DNA of 47,520 bases from Bacteroidales bacterium (GTDB lineage Bacteria > Bacteroidota > Bacteroidia > Bacteroidales > Dysgonomonadaceae). The translations under genes were made by a program, and so were the position numbers. How positions within the stretch are numbered: the first letter of the stretch is position 1; every line of letters starts with the position of its first letter. The stretch spans positions 1 through 47,520 of the forward strand of contig DURL01000011.1 of NCBI GenBank assembly GCA_012837345.1, in the 5' to 3' direction. Below, in pieces: positions 8,041 to 16,522 of this stretch. Below the pieces are notes generated by a model. It was given only the letters and a program-made list of their open reading frames with translations. It did no database searches and was not told where the DNA came from.

Positions 8041-8484
8041 ATGGAAGTAATTTTGAAAGAAGATATATTGACATTGGGCTACAAGGATGATGTAGTCAAC
8101 GTGAAAAAAGGATATGCCCGCAACTACCTGATCCCCCAGGGGAAAGCAATTATTGCAAGTGAATCGGCAAAGAAAGTGCTGGCTGAGAATCAGAAGCAGC
8201 GCGCCCATAAGCTGACGCAGATCAAAGCTGATGCACAGGCAATTGCTGATAAGATGGAGGGTGTGAGCCTCACCATCGGTGCCAAGACCAGCACTACCGG
8301 CACCATCTTCGGTTCAGTGACCAATATCCAGATCGCGGAAGCATTGAAGGAGAAAGGTTTTGAAGTGGACCGCAAGCTGATCCTGATCAAGGATCAGGTG
8401 AAGGAGGTAGGCACCTATAATGCAGTGGTCAAGCTGCACAAAGAGGTATCAGTCGATGTTCCTTTCGAAGTAGTGGCAGAATAA
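8041..8484 (+). CDS. rplI: 50S ribosomal protein bL9
   Basis: A 147-residue large-subunit protein with the two-domain L9 form: an N-terminal rRNA-binding domain (MEVILKEDILTLGYKDDVVNVKKGYARNYLIP, of which the GYKDDVV..GYARNYLIP part is diagnostic), a long connecting helix, and a C-terminal domain with FGSVTNIQIAEAL. It is the last gene of the operon and is followed by a strong bidirectional terminator at 8496-8540. Confidence 0.96.
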   Translation: MEVILKEDILTLGYKDDVVNVKKGYARNYLIPQGKAIIASESAKKVLAENQKQRAHKLTQIKADAQAIADKMEGVSLTIGAKTSTTGTIFGSVTNIQIAEALKEKGFEVDRKLILIKDQVKEVGTYNAVVKLHKEVSVDVPFEVVAE

Positions 8485-8495
8485 CTCAGCCAATT

Positions 8496-8540
8496 ACCCA
8501 TAAAAAAACCTCGGAGAAATCTGAGGTTTTTTTTATGGGT
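8496..8540. terminator. Bidirectional intrinsic terminator between rplI and ackA
   Basis: The arms ACCCATAAAAAAACCTC (8496-8512) and GAGGTTTTTTTTATGGGT (8523-8540) pair with one extra T around a 10-nt loop. CCTC/GAGG forms the core. The T run on the plus strand and the A run on the left arm (T on the minus strand) let it serve both convergent transcripts. Confidence 0.85.
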
Positions 8541-8557
8541 ATATTGAAGCTGTTGCC

Positions 8558-9760
8558 CTAATTCTTTTTCAGTATCTCCACAGTATCCCGGGCGATGGTA
8601 AGCTCTTCATCGGTAGGGATAATCACCACCTTAACCTTGGAAGAGGGCTTGCTGATCACCACTTCCTCGGCACGTGCCGTTGCGTTGAGCTCCTCATCCA
8701 GCTCGATACCCATGAAAGCCATATCCTGGCACACCTCGCTACGGGTCTCCGACTGGTTCTCACCCACACCGCCGGTGAAGACCAGAATATCCACACCACC
8801 CAGTACGGCTGCATAGGAGCCCACATACTTCTTGATGCGGTAGTTGTAGGTTTTCATTGCCAGTACAGCTCGCTTGTTATCTGCCTTGATGCCTGCCTGG
8901 ATCTCCCGCATATCGGATGAGATGCCTGAGATGCCCAGTACTCCGGAGAATTTGTTCAGCAGCGTCGAGATACCCTTGGTACCCATGTGCTCCTTCTCCA
9001 TGATGTAGGAGATCACACCCGGGTCAAGGTCGCCTGAGCGGGTCCCCATGATCAATCCCTCAACAGGTGTCATTCCCATACTGGTGTCAATCGACTCTCC
9101 GTTTTTGATGGCGGTTACCGATCCCCCATTGCCAATATGGGCTGTGATGATACGCTGCTTCTCGTAGGGTACTCCCAGAAAATCACAGGCACGCCGGGAA
9201 ACATAACGGTGGCTGGTGCCGTGGAAGCCGTAGCGACGGATGCCATATTTCTCGTAAAGCACATAGGGGATGCCATACGTGTAGGCATAGTCGGGCATGG
9301 TCTGATGGAAAGCCGTGTCGAATACACCCACCTGTGGTGTCTCAGGCATCAGCTCCTGGATGGCGTAGATACCCTTTAGGTTGGGCGGGTTGTGCAGCGG
9401 GGCCAGCTCAATACAATCATTCAGCATCTGGATCACCTCCTCATTGATCAACACACTCTTGTTGAAACGTTCGCCGCCATGTACCACACGGTGGCCAACA
9501 GCTTCAATCTCGTCGAGCGATTTGATGCATCCATATTTTTCACTCAGCAATACACCCAGGATATACTCTATGCCGGCACGGTGCTCCAGAATCTCACCTT
9601 CCAGCATTACCTTCTGTCCGTCGGGGAGCGTCAGCTTGAGAAATGATCCCTTCATACCGATTTTCTCGATACCTCCCTGTGCCACAACCTCCTTGCTTTT
9701 CATCTCGAAAAGCTTGTATTTGATTGATGAGCTGCCGCAGTTTAAAACCAATATCTTCAT
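8558..9760 (-). CDS. ackA: Acetate kinase
   Basis: A 400-residue cytoplasmic enzyme making ATP and acetate from acetyl phosphate. ASKHA-fold motifs: MKILVLNCGSSSIKYKLFEM at the start, VGHRVVHGGERF, VFDTAFHQTMPDYAYTY, RRYGFHGTSHRYVS and TAHIGNGGSVTAI. All the usual phosphate- and acetate-site residues appear intact. It is the third gene of the pta / HAD-like / ackA unit, starting 11 nt after the middle gene ends. Confidence 0.96.
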   Translation of the reverse strand: MKILVLNCGSSSIKYKLFEMKSKEVVAQGGIEKIGMKGSFLKLTLPDGQKVMLEGEILEHRAGIEYILGVLLSEKYGCIKSLDEIEAVGHRVVHGGERFNKSVLINEEVIQMLNDCIELAPLHNPPNLKGIYAIQELMPETPQVGVFDTAFHQTMPDYAYTYGIPYVLYEKYGIRRYGFHGTSHRYVSRRACDFLGVPYEKQRIITAHIGNGGSVTAIKNGESIDTSMGMTPVEGLIMGTRSGDLDPGVISYIMEKEHMGTKGISTLLNKFSGVLGISGISSDMREIQAGIKADNKRAVLAMKTYNYRIKKYVGSYAAVLGGVDILVFTGGVGENQSETRSEVCQDMAFMGIELDEELNATARAEEVVISKPSSKVKVVIIPTDEELTIARDTVEILKKN

Positions 9761-9771
9761 TGCTTCTTCTT

Positions 9772-10752
9772 TTAATTATAGAGTGACTTATTGGGTGAGA
9801 GCGGCTGTCCGTTTTCATCGTAAATAAAAAACCCTTTACCGGTACGTACCCCCAGTTGGTTGGAACGGTAAAGCTTCCAGAGTAAAGGGTTGGGCTTATA
9901 GTGCTTCTCTCCGAAGTCGTTGAACATCGCCTCCATCAGTGTAACCAGTCGCTCTATACCGATGATGTCGGCCATGCGAAAGATGCCAAAGCGCTGGCCG
10001 TAGATGATGGTGAAGGTCTCTTCAATATCTTCCAGCGTGGAGACTCTTTCCAGCAGGATCTGACACGCTTCATTAAGCATGGTAGCCACCATTCTAAGGC
10101 TCACGTTTCCGTTGCTCTCGTTGATGCGGTGTGGCTTGTAGTTGATCAGCCTGGCGAAGACCTCCATTTTGTGGTATACCTCTTCGGATGTATACATACC
10201 GCTCACAATCTCCAATATGCGGGCATCGGGATGTGATACCGGGAAGTAGAGGCTCACACATCGCTCCTTGTGTTGCAGGTCAGCTGCCAGCTCACTGATG
10301 ATGATGGTGGAGCCGTTGGTAGCGATGATGGCATCCACCTCGAGGATCTCCTCCAGCTTCTTGAAAATATTCTTCCTTAGGGGGGTGCTTCGTCTCCCGC
10401 TCTCAGTATAGCGGGTGCACTCGATCACCAGATCACATCCAGTAAAGTCCTCATATTCCAGGGTGGGTGTGATCCGGTTCATAATCACCTTCTTCTCGGA
10501 CTGAGTGAGACCCCAACCGGTGATCTTCTGCTCCATCACTTTTTCAAGCTCACCCATTACAAAATCAATCCGTTCAACCGTTTCATCCAGGAACACCACC
10601 TCCATACCTGCTGTAGAGGCCATATTGATGATGTTTCTTCCTTCTTTCCCGGCACCTACTACCCCAATTTTCGAGAACAAGGGTTTATTCTTCTGTTCTG
10701 CCGAGATGGTGAGTCCAAACGCTTCGATGGGTTCAATAATCATGTCGCTCAT
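9772..10752 (-). CDS. 3-hydroxyacyl-CoA dehydrogenase family paralogue lacking catalytic His and Asn
   Basis: A 326-residue protein, colinear with 3-hydroxybutyryl-CoA dehydrogenase (Hbd) but with about 25 extra N-terminal residues. The NAD site VVGAGKEG (residues 31-38) is intact. ATNGSTIIISELA (144-156) matches the family's SNTSS segment, and the C-terminal HYKPNPLLWKLYRSNQLG matches the Hbd ending. By eye-alignment, the catalytic His of the HFFNP motif is Tyr169 (SLYFPVSHPDARILEIV) and the catalytic Asn of the VVNR motif is Leu219 (NVSLR). The catalytic-type Glu (Glu181) remains. It overlaps the pta stop by 4 nt and precedes ackA, so it is co-translated with acetate metabolism genes. Ordinary dehydrogenase activity is doubtful; an NAD- or acyl-CoA-sensing or altered-chemistry role is only inference. 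Confidence 0.82.
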   Translation of the reverse strand: MSDMIIEPIEAFGLTISAEQKNKPLFSKIGVVGAGKEGRNIINMASTAGMEVVFLDETVERIDFVMGELEKVMEQKITGWGLTQSEKKVIMNRITPTLEYEDFTGCDLVIECTRYTESGRRSTPLRKNIFKKLEEILEVDAIIATNGSTIIISELAADLQHKERCVSLYFPVSHPDARILEIVSGMYTSEEVYHKMEVFARLINYKPHRINESNGNVSLRMVATMLNEACQILLERVSTLEDIEETFTIIYGQRFGIFRMADIIGIERLVTLMEAMFNDFGEKHYKPNPLLWKLYRSNQLGVRTGKGFFIYDENGQPLSPNKSLYN

Positions 10753-11777
10753 AACTGCTTTGGTTCGCTGTTTTGTTTCAGTCCAATGGCCTGGTTAGCC
10801 GTGATGGCTACCATGTTGTAGATGTCATTTACGGAGCATCCCCTTGAAAGGTCGTTCACGGGTGCTGCCATACCCTGCAGTACCAGGCCTACAGCCTCGG
10901 CGTTACCCAGTCGTTGTACCAGCTTGTAGCCGATATTACCCGCCTCGAGGGTGGGGAAGACCAGCACGTTGGCCTTGCCTGCAATGGCACTACCGGGAGC
11001 TTTGCTTGATCCTACTGAAGGTACCAGCGCTGCATCAGCCTGCAACTCCCCGTCAATCAGCAGTGCTGGATTCAGCTCTCTTGCAATACGGGTGGCTTCG
11101 CGTACCTTGTCGATCATTTCATGTTCAGCGCTTCCCTTGGTGGAAAAGCTGAGCATGGCAACCCTGGGTTCTACACCCACCAGGCTTCTGGCTGTCTGTG
11201 CGGAAGCCAGGGCGATGGAGGCCAGCTCTTCAGCAGTCGGGTTGGGCATCACTGCACAATCGGCAAAGAGGAGGGTGCCATTTTCACCATACTGAGCTGT
11301 TTGTGTGAGCATGATGAAGGCACCCGATACCACCTTCACACCCGGTAATGTTTTGATGATCTGCAGCGCGGGACGAAGCACGTCACCTGTAGTGTTCTGT
11401 GCCCCGGCAATCTCACCGTCGGCATCCCCGTTTTTGATCATCAGGCATGCCAGGTAGAGTGGATTTTCCACCAGCTGGGCTGCCTGTTCGGGGGTCATCC
11501 CTTTTTTTCTGCGCAATTCGAGCAGCAGTTCAACATACAATTCTTTCTTTTCGTGCGCTCTGGGGTTAACGATAATGGCATGCTCAATATTGATCAGATT
11601 AGCCTCCCGGGCTATTGTCATTATCTCCTGCGCTTCTCCCAACAGGATGATATCAGCCACACCGTCACGAAGCAGCCTGTCAGCTGCCTGCAGGGTGCGC
11701 AACTCTGTCCCTTCAGGCAACACAATACGTTGTCTGTTGCTCTGGGCTCTTTGAATCATGCTTTCAAGTAAGTTCAT
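10749..11777 (-). CDS. pta: Phosphate acetyltransferase
   Basis: A 342-residue enzyme of the short Pta type (PTA_PTB domain only, no DRTGG or N-terminal regulatory domain), interconverting acetyl-CoA and acetyl phosphate. Landmarks: RIVLPEGTELRTLQAADRL at the start, GDADGEIAGAQNTTGDVLRPALQ, MLSFSTKGSAEH and the C-terminal GLVLQGMAAPVNDLSRGCSVNDIY. It is the first gene of the unit that continues with a dehydrogenase paralogue (4-nt overlap) and ackA. A promoter candidate at 11920-11927 gives a long leader of about 135 nt. Confidence 0.95.
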   Translation of the reverse strand: MNLLESMIQRAQSNRQRIVLPEGTELRTLQAADRLLRDGVADIILLGEAQEIMTIAREANLINIEHAIIVNPRAHEKKELYVELLLELRRKKGMTPEQAAQLVENPLYLACLMIKNGDADGEIAGAQNTTGDVLRPALQIIKTLPGVKVVSGAFIMLTQTAQYGENGTLLFADCAVMPNPTAEELASIALASAQTARSLVGVEPRVAMLSFSTKGSAEHEMIDKVREATRIARELNPALLIDGELQADAALVPSVGSSKAPGSAIAGKANVLVFPTLEAGNIGYKLVQRLGNAEAVGLVLQGMAAPVNDLSRGCSVNDIYNMVAITANQAIGLKQNSEPKQL

Positions 11778-11894
11778 TCAGTATCACTAATTAGGTTTGG
11801 TCTTTTCAATAATATATCGGGAAAGTATTCCTCTTGAATTACAGCAGGTCATCAAGGCTATCTGACGTATGTGTCAGTTGAAGCGGTCATGATC

Positions 11895-11910
11895 TTATCA
11901 AAATTGATAA
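11895..11910. promoter_or_regulatory. Palindrome TTATCAA-AA-TTGATAA near the pta transcription start (operator candidate)
   Basis: Perfect 7+2+7 inverted repeat placed just downstream of the predicted pta -7 element. Size and position fit a dimeric repressor site. AT-rich sequence makes chance occurrence possible. Confidence 0.35.
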
Positions 11911-11919
11911 TAAGCAGTA

Positions 11920-11927
11920 CAAAAGTA
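11920..11927 (-). promoter_or_regulatory. Candidate -7 promoter element of pta operon
   Basis: Minus-strand TACTTTTG, an exact TAnnTTTG. The -33 element is unclear. It lies between the argH terminator and pta, as expected for an independent unit. Confidence 0.45.
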
Positions 11928-12000
11928 CAAAAAAATAAGTAATTTATGTAGCAATGTTGCCGTGAAAAGATAAGGTCACACAATGGGGTTTCCGGTAACG

Positions 12001-12035
12001 AAAAAGGCTCACACGGCAAAATGCTGCGTGAGCCT
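12001..12035 (-). terminator. Intrinsic terminator of the arginine operon (after argH)
   Basis: On the minus strand AGGCTCAC (12035-12028) pairs with GTGAGCCT (12012-12005), with an inner GCA/TGC extension. This is followed by TTTTT (12005-12001). It lies about 35 nt past the argH stop. Confidence 0.8.
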
Positions 12036-12068
12036 ATGTGTAGATATTTAATAGGTTGTCAGCTCGTT

Positions 12069-13364
12069 CTACCTGATTCCCTCAGATGCAATGCTCATCT
12101 TTCTTTTGATCTGTTCGGTACAGAGATTGCCGATACTCCCCTCATGGGTATGGATTACCTGCTTCTCAGCCTGGAAGGAGCCCTCTTCTACCTCTCTGCC
12201 TACCTGTTGGTATGCTTCCCGGAAAGGAACACCTTTCAGCACGCGCTTATTGACCTCCTCTACAGTAAAGAGATAATCATATTTGCTGTCATTGAGGATC
12301 TCCCTGTTTACCTCGATCTGTTGTAACATGAAGTGCGACATCTGCAGGAGGCTGTGCATTGTTTCAATGGCCGGGAAGAGCACCTCTTTCAATAGCTGGT
12401 AGTCACGGTGATAACCATGCGGCATGTTGGTCGTCATCAGTGTGATCTCATTGGGCAGGCTCTGCAGACGGTTACTGTGCCCCCTGATCAGTTCCCACAC
12501 ATCGGGGTTCTTCTTGTGAGGCATGATGCTCGAGCCGGTGGTCAGCTCGGAAGGATAGGAGATAAAGCCAAAATTACCGGATAGGAAGAGGCAGTTGTCG
12601 GCTGCCAACCGATTGAGGGTGGAGGCGATGTTGGCCATTGCCTGGGCAAGGATTCGCTCGCTCTTGCCTCGTCCCATCTGTGCTGCCACCACGTTGTATG
12701 CCATGGTGGAGAATCCCAGCTCACGCGTGGTCATCTCCCGATCCAGCGGGAATGAACTGCCATATCCCGCAGCGGAGCCCAGCGGGTTCTGGTCAGCGAC
12801 CCTCCAGGCGGCTGCCAGTGACTGCATATCGTCGACAAGAGTCTCGGCGTAGGCTCCGAACCAGAGCCCGAAGGAGGAGGGCATGGCGATCTGCAGATGC
12901 GTGTAACCCGGCAGTAACACCTCCTTGTGTTGCTCGCTGAGCGACTGCAACAATCCAAACAGCAACAACAGCTCCTCTTTGATCTGGAGGATCTCTTCTT
13001 TCAGGTATAGTTTGATGTCCAGTAAAACCTGGTCGTTACGGGAGCGACCTGAGTGTATTTTTTTGCCCATCTCCCCTAGTCGCTCCGTAAGGATTGCCTC
13101 TACCTGGGAGTGGATATCTTCCGCATCCTCATCGAGATGGAAGCTTCCGTTATCCACCTCAGTGAGGAGTCGTTGCAGTTCGTTGCGTAGCACTCTCTCC
13201 TCATCCGCATCCAATAGGCCAATTGAGGTAAGCATACGGATATGTGCCATCGATCCGATGATGTCATGCTTCGCCAGACGCAGATCCAGTTCTCTGTCGT
13301 TTCCTACAGTGAAGGCTTCCACCCGTTTATTGGCATCAAAGCCTTTGTCCCATATTTTTGCCAT
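12069..13364 (-). CDS. argH: Argininosuccinate lyase
   Basis: A 431-residue enzyme splitting argininosuccinate into arginine and fumarate, the last step of the pathway. The superfamily signature TTGSSIMPHKKNPDVWEL is intact. HSGRSRNDQVLLDIKLYLK and GYTHLQIAMPSSFGLW are the other two conserved regions. It is the last gene of the operon, 107 nt after the deacylase gene. That spacer holds two small 7-bp-period repeats, and a terminator follows the gene. Confidence 0.94.
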   Translation of the reverse strand: MAKIWDKGFDANKRVEAFTVGNDRELDLRLAKHDIIGSMAHIRMLTSIGLLDADEERVLRNELQRLLTEVDNGSFHLDEDAEDIHSQVEAILTERLGEMGKKIHSGRSRNDQVLLDIKLYLKEEILQIKEELLLLFGLLQSLSEQHKEVLLPGYTHLQIAMPSSFGLWFGAYAETLVDDMQSLAAAWRVADQNPLGSAAGYGSSFPLDREMTTRELGFSTMAYNVVAAQMGRGKSERILAQAMANIASTLNRLAADNCLFLSGNFGFISYPSELTTGSSIMPHKKNPDVWELIRGHSNRLQSLPNEITLMTTNMPHGYHRDYQLLKEVLFPAIETMHSLLQMSHFMLQQIEVNREILNDSKYDYLFTVEEVNKRVLKGVPFREAYQQVGREVEEGSFQAEKQVIHTHEGSIGNLCTEQIKRKMSIASEGIR

Positions 13365-13387
13365 AGTAGTATCTTAATTTAGTTCTA

Positions 13388-13489
13388 AGCTTTAAGCTAT
13401 GAGCTGTTAGCTTTTTGCATAGGATATCATGCCAGCTCGATGTTTTTGTTTTTCAGCATTCGGATTACCGCTTATCGCCTATTGCTTAT
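13388..13489. repeat. Short 7-bp-period tandem repeats in the spacer upstream of argH
   Basis: AGCT recurs at 13388, 13395, 13402 and 13409 (period 7). A second group, CGCTTAT-CGCCTAT-TGCTTAT, lies at 13469-13489. They occupy an operon spacer on the leader side of argH, as other repeats do at zwf-pgl and argF'-argB. Confidence 0.7.
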
Positions 13490-14545
13490 TTTTGTCAGTT
13501 GTGTGATCAATGCGATGTATCCCTTGATACCCTGTTCCAGTTCCTCAACCAGTATGTACTCATCCGCCTGGTGTGAGCGTGCCGACTCACCCGGTCCCAT
13601 CTTCACAGCCGGTGAGGTGATCCGCATCCAGTCGGATGTGGTGGGGGAGGTATAACTCTCAATATCCATTTCCCGGACACATTGCATCAGCATGTGGTCA
13701 GCGGGGGTGGCAGAACTTCTGTTTGTCAGCGACCTGGCTGTCAGCTTGCTCTTCACCAGGGGTTGCAACAGTTCCATCAGCTCGCTGTTGCTGTATTGTT
13801 CCGTGGGACGTATGTCTACCACAAAGCGACATCGGTCGGGCACCACATTGTGTTGTGTGCCGGCCTGAATCTGCGTGACCGTCAGCTTCACCTCTCCCAT
13901 GGTGGGTGATATCTTGTCAAAGCCTACAGCCCGAAGAGTCATGATATCCTCCAATGCGATGTAGAGTGCATTCACTCCCTCATCGCGTGCGGCATGACCG
14001 CTCATACCCTGTGCTTCACCATCAATCACCAGCAACCCTCTTTCAGCAATAGCCGCTCTCATCCCGGTCGGCTCCCCGATAATTGCCATGTCCACCTCTT
14101 TCTTCAGCTGTTGCCAGAGCAGACGCATCCCGTCAGGGCCAGAGTTCTCCTCCTCAGCCGTCAACACCAGCATGAGGTTGAAAGGTAGGGGTTGACCATA
14201 AAAGTGAAGGAAGGTCATGATCATTGCAACCACACTGGCCCCGGCGTCGTTACTCCCCAATCCATAGATATGGCTGTCGGAGTATGGCGGGGAGAATGGG
14301 TCAAAGCTATATCCTGCGGCAGGTTGTACCGTATCGAGGTGAGAGTTGAGCATCAGGGTCTGGTTCAACACACCCTGTTTCTGGTTACGCAGGATCAGGT
14401 TATTCCCGAGGCGTTCTGCCATGATTCCCTTTTTCTTGAAGAAATCTGTCAGATGATCGGCACGGGCTGATTCTTCTCCAGAGAAGGAGCGGATCGATAC
14501 CAGCTCTCTAAGCAGGTCGGCAGGACTATATTGGGCGCTGTTCAT
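13472..14545 (-). CDS. argE: M20 family deacylase of arginine synthesis (ArgE-like; probably N-succinylcitrulline desuccinylase)
   Basis: A 357-residue zinc peptidase-like hydrolase. M20 ligand motifs are visible: LMLNSHLDTVQP (His, Asp), YGLGSNDAGASV (bridging Asp), LTAEEENSGPDG (catalytic Glu-Glu), IIGEPTGMRAAIAERG (Glu), and the C-terminal ARSHQADEYI (His). It sits between argB and argH. Because ArgF' in this operon carbamoylates an acylated ornithine, the substrate that must be deacylated is the N-acyl-citrulline. Given Pro90 in ArgF', that is most likely N-succinyl-L-citrulline. The symbol argE is used by family habit; the substrate is inferred from context. Confidence 0.88.
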   Translation of the reverse strand: MNSAQYSPADLLRELVSIRSFSGEESARADHLTDFFKKKGIMAERLGNNLILRNQKQGVLNQTLMLNSHLDTVQPAAGYSFDPFSPPYSDSHIYGLGSNDAGASVVAMIMTFLHFYGQPLPFNLMLVLTAEEENSGPDGMRLLWQQLKKEVDMAIIGEPTGMRAAIAERGLLVIDGEAQGMSGHAARDEGVNALYIALEDIMTLRAVGFDKISPTMGEVKLTVTQIQAGTQHNVVPDRCRFVVDIRPTEQYSNSELMELLQPLVKSKLTARSLTNRSSATPADHMLMQCVREMDIESYTSPTTSDWMRITSPAVKMGPGESARSHQADEYILVEELEQGIKGYIALITQLTKISNRR

Positions 14546-14618
14546 TGGTCTGGTTTTGTGGTTGTGTGATGTTTAATCAGATTGAAACTGTATGAGTCAG
14601 GTTGCATCATGTTCCGGA

Positions 14619-15413
14619 TTATTCCTTTACAACTGATCCTGAAAGCAGCGTTCCTCTCCCCGTGAGGATGTTCGTCGCATGCAGGATAATCACCTTCGAG
14701 ACACCCTGGGCGATTGCCCTGAAGGAATTATCAAGCTTTGGAATCATGCCATCGGCCACGATGCCTTCCTGTTTCAAGGATTCACACTCCTCCTGTGTCA
14801 TTGTCAGGACCAAACTCTGGGGATCATTCAGATCCCTTAGTACGCCCTCCTTCTCGAAACAGTAATAGAGAATGGTTTCGTATTTCTCCGAGAGCGCGGT
14901 TGCTACTGAGTAGGCAATGGTGTCGGCGTTGGTGTTGAGCAGTGAGCCGTTGCCATCATGTGTAATGGCGCAAAAGACGGGAACGATACCACTCTCTGCC
15001 AGCTGTGAGAGGAAGGATGCATTGATCTGCGTCGGATCGGGATCACCTACAAATCCGTAATCAATTGGTTCGGGTGAACGGCGCACTGCCGGAATCAGAT
15101 TCGCATCGACACCCGAGAGACCGATGGCATTGCAGCCGATCTTTTGCAGTGCTGCGACGATGCTCTTGTTGATCCACCCTGCATAGACCATGGTGACCAG
15201 CTTCAGCGTCTCACTGTCGGTGATGCGCCGACCCTGCACCATCTTCGTTTCGAGGCCCATCTGCCGGGCCATCTTCGATGCCATCACCCCGCCACCATGC
15301 ACAAGCACTTTCCTTCCTTCCAGTTGCTTGAAGTCTGAAAGGAACGACTGCAGTGCTTCTGGATGATCTACGATATTGCCACCGATTTTTACAACGGATA
15401 ATTTTTCTTTCAT
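14619..15413 (-). CDS. argB: N-acetylglutamate kinase family (probably acts on N-succinylglutamate)
   Basis: A 264-residue amino acid kinase. Motifs: VVKIGGNIVDHPEAL at the N-terminus, KVLVHGGGVMASKMARQMG (phosphate-binding glycine loop), IGLSGVDANLIPAVRR, SLLNTNADTIAYSVATAL, and a C-terminal GMIPKLDNSFRAIAQGVSKV. It phosphorylates the acylated glutamate side chain. In Bacteroides fragilis the corresponding pathway uses succinylated substrates, and ArgF' here suggests the same. The start follows a 131-nt spacer containing six 8-bp repeats. Confidence 0.92.
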   Translation of the reverse strand: MKEKLSVVKIGGNIVDHPEALQSFLSDFKQLEGRKVLVHGGGVMASKMARQMGLETKMVQGRRITDSETLKLVTMVYAGWINKSIVAALQKIGCNAIGLSGVDANLIPAVRRSPEPIDYGFVGDPDPTQINASFLSQLAESGIVPVFCAITHDGNGSLLNTNADTIAYSVATALSEKYETILYYCFEKEGVLRDLNDPQSLVLTMTQEECESLKQEGIVADGMIPKLDNSFRAIAQGVSKVIILHATNILTGRGTLLSGSVVKE

Positions 15414-15494
15414 CTTTTTTTGCTATCAGCAATCAGTTTTTTATGTATGTCTCCTGCTCTTTACTTTCCGGTTTTTGGTTTCTGTTCACTTGCT

Positions 15495-15540
15495 AACCTA
15501 CTAACCTACTAACCTACTAACTTTCAAACCTGCCAACCTC
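15495..15540. repeat. Tandem array of 6 octamers, consensus AACCTACT, in the argF'-argB spacer
   Basis: AACC/AACT recurs at 15495, 15503, 15511, 15519, 15527 and 15535 with an exact 8-nt period. Unit and orientation relative to the operon match the 14-copy array in the zwf-pgl spacer. It begins a few nt past the argF' stop. Confidence 0.9.
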
Positions 15541-15544
15541 AACA

Positions 15545-16498
15545 TTATATCGACAAAAGGATCTCCTTCAATACCGTCTGTGCGGATACCACCCTGTTAG
15601 CGGCTTCCGGGATCACAATCGACCGTGCACTATCGATTACATCATCGGATACAATCATGTTACGTCTCACAGGCAGACAATGCATGAAGTATGCATCATT
15701 GGTTAGCGCCATCTTGGCTGCATCCACTGTCCAGGTGCGGTCGGTGGAGAGCACCTTGCCGTAGTGCGGATCGCGGTAGGCTGCCCAGTTTTTCGCGTAG
15801 ATGAAATCGGCATCCCGGTAGGCTTTCTCTTTGTCATATTCCACCGTTGCATCCCCCACGAATTGCGGATCCAGTTCATATCCTTCCGGGTGTGTGATCA
15901 CAAACTCATAATCAGTTGCATTCATCCACTCGGCGAATGAGTTGGGAACTGCCTGCGGCAGCGCACGGGGGTGAGGCGCCCAGGTGAGCACCACCTTCGG
16001 GCGCTCTCTCTTTTTGTACTCCTCGATGGTGATCAGGTCAGCAAAGCTTTGCAGCGGGTGGCGGGTGGCCGCTTCCATGCTGAATACCGGTTTGCCGGAG
16101 TAGCGGATGAACTGGTTCAGGATCAACTCATTGTAGTCGTTTTCCTTGTTCTCGAACTGGGCGAAGGAGCGGACACCAATCACATCGCAATAGGATCCCA
16201 TCACCGGTATTGCTTCCAGGATATGTTCCGGCTTGTCGCCATCCATCACCACACCCTGTTCAGTCTCCAGCTTCCATGCTCCCTGGTTGATGTCGAGCAC
16301 GATCACGTTCATACCCAGGTTCATCCCTGCTTTCTGGGTGCTCAGCCTCGTTCGCAGGCTTGAGTTGAAGAAGATCAGCATCAATGTTTTGTTGTGGCCG
16401 AGTGACTGGTCAGCAAAAGGATTCTGCTTTACATATCTGGCGTTCTCCAGCGCCTGTTTCAGGTCGCCGATCTCCTGTACGGAAGTGAAATGTCTCAT
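15545..16498 (-). CDS. argF': N-succinylornithine carbamoyltransferase (ArgF')
   Basis: A 317-residue transcarbamylase producing N-succinyl-L-citrulline from N-succinylornithine and carbamoyl phosphate. Carbamoyl-phosphate motif SSLRTRLST (residues 46-54) and HCLPVRRNM near the C-terminus are present. The 80s loop reads MDGDKPEHILEAIPVMGSY, with Pro at position 90 by direct count. In the family literature Pro90 marks the B. fragilis N-succinylornithine enzyme, whereas a Glu at the equivalent site marks the Xanthomonas N-acetylornithine enzyme. Ordinary ornithine carbamoyltransferase is unlikely because this sequence has the ArgF' layout throughout. It lies between argD and argB in the operon. 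Confidence 0.9.
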   Translation of the reverse strand: MRHFTSVQEIGDLKQALENARYVKQNPFADQSLGHNKTLMLIFFNSSLRTRLSTQKAGMNLGMNVIVLDINQGAWKLETEQGVVMDGDKPEHILEAIPVMGSYCDVIGVRSFAQFENKENDYNELILNQFIRYSGKPVFSMEAATRHPLQSFADLITIEEYKKRERPKVVLTWAPHPRALPQAVPNSFAEWMNATDYEFVITHPEGYELDPQFVGDATVEYDKEKAYRDADFIYAKNWAAYRDPHYGKVLSTDRTWTVDAAKMALTNDAYFMHCLPVRRNMIVSDDVIDSARSIVIPEAANRVVSAQTVLKEILLSI

Positions 16499-16522
16499 AT
16501 ACCTTTTTGTTAGGTCGTTATG

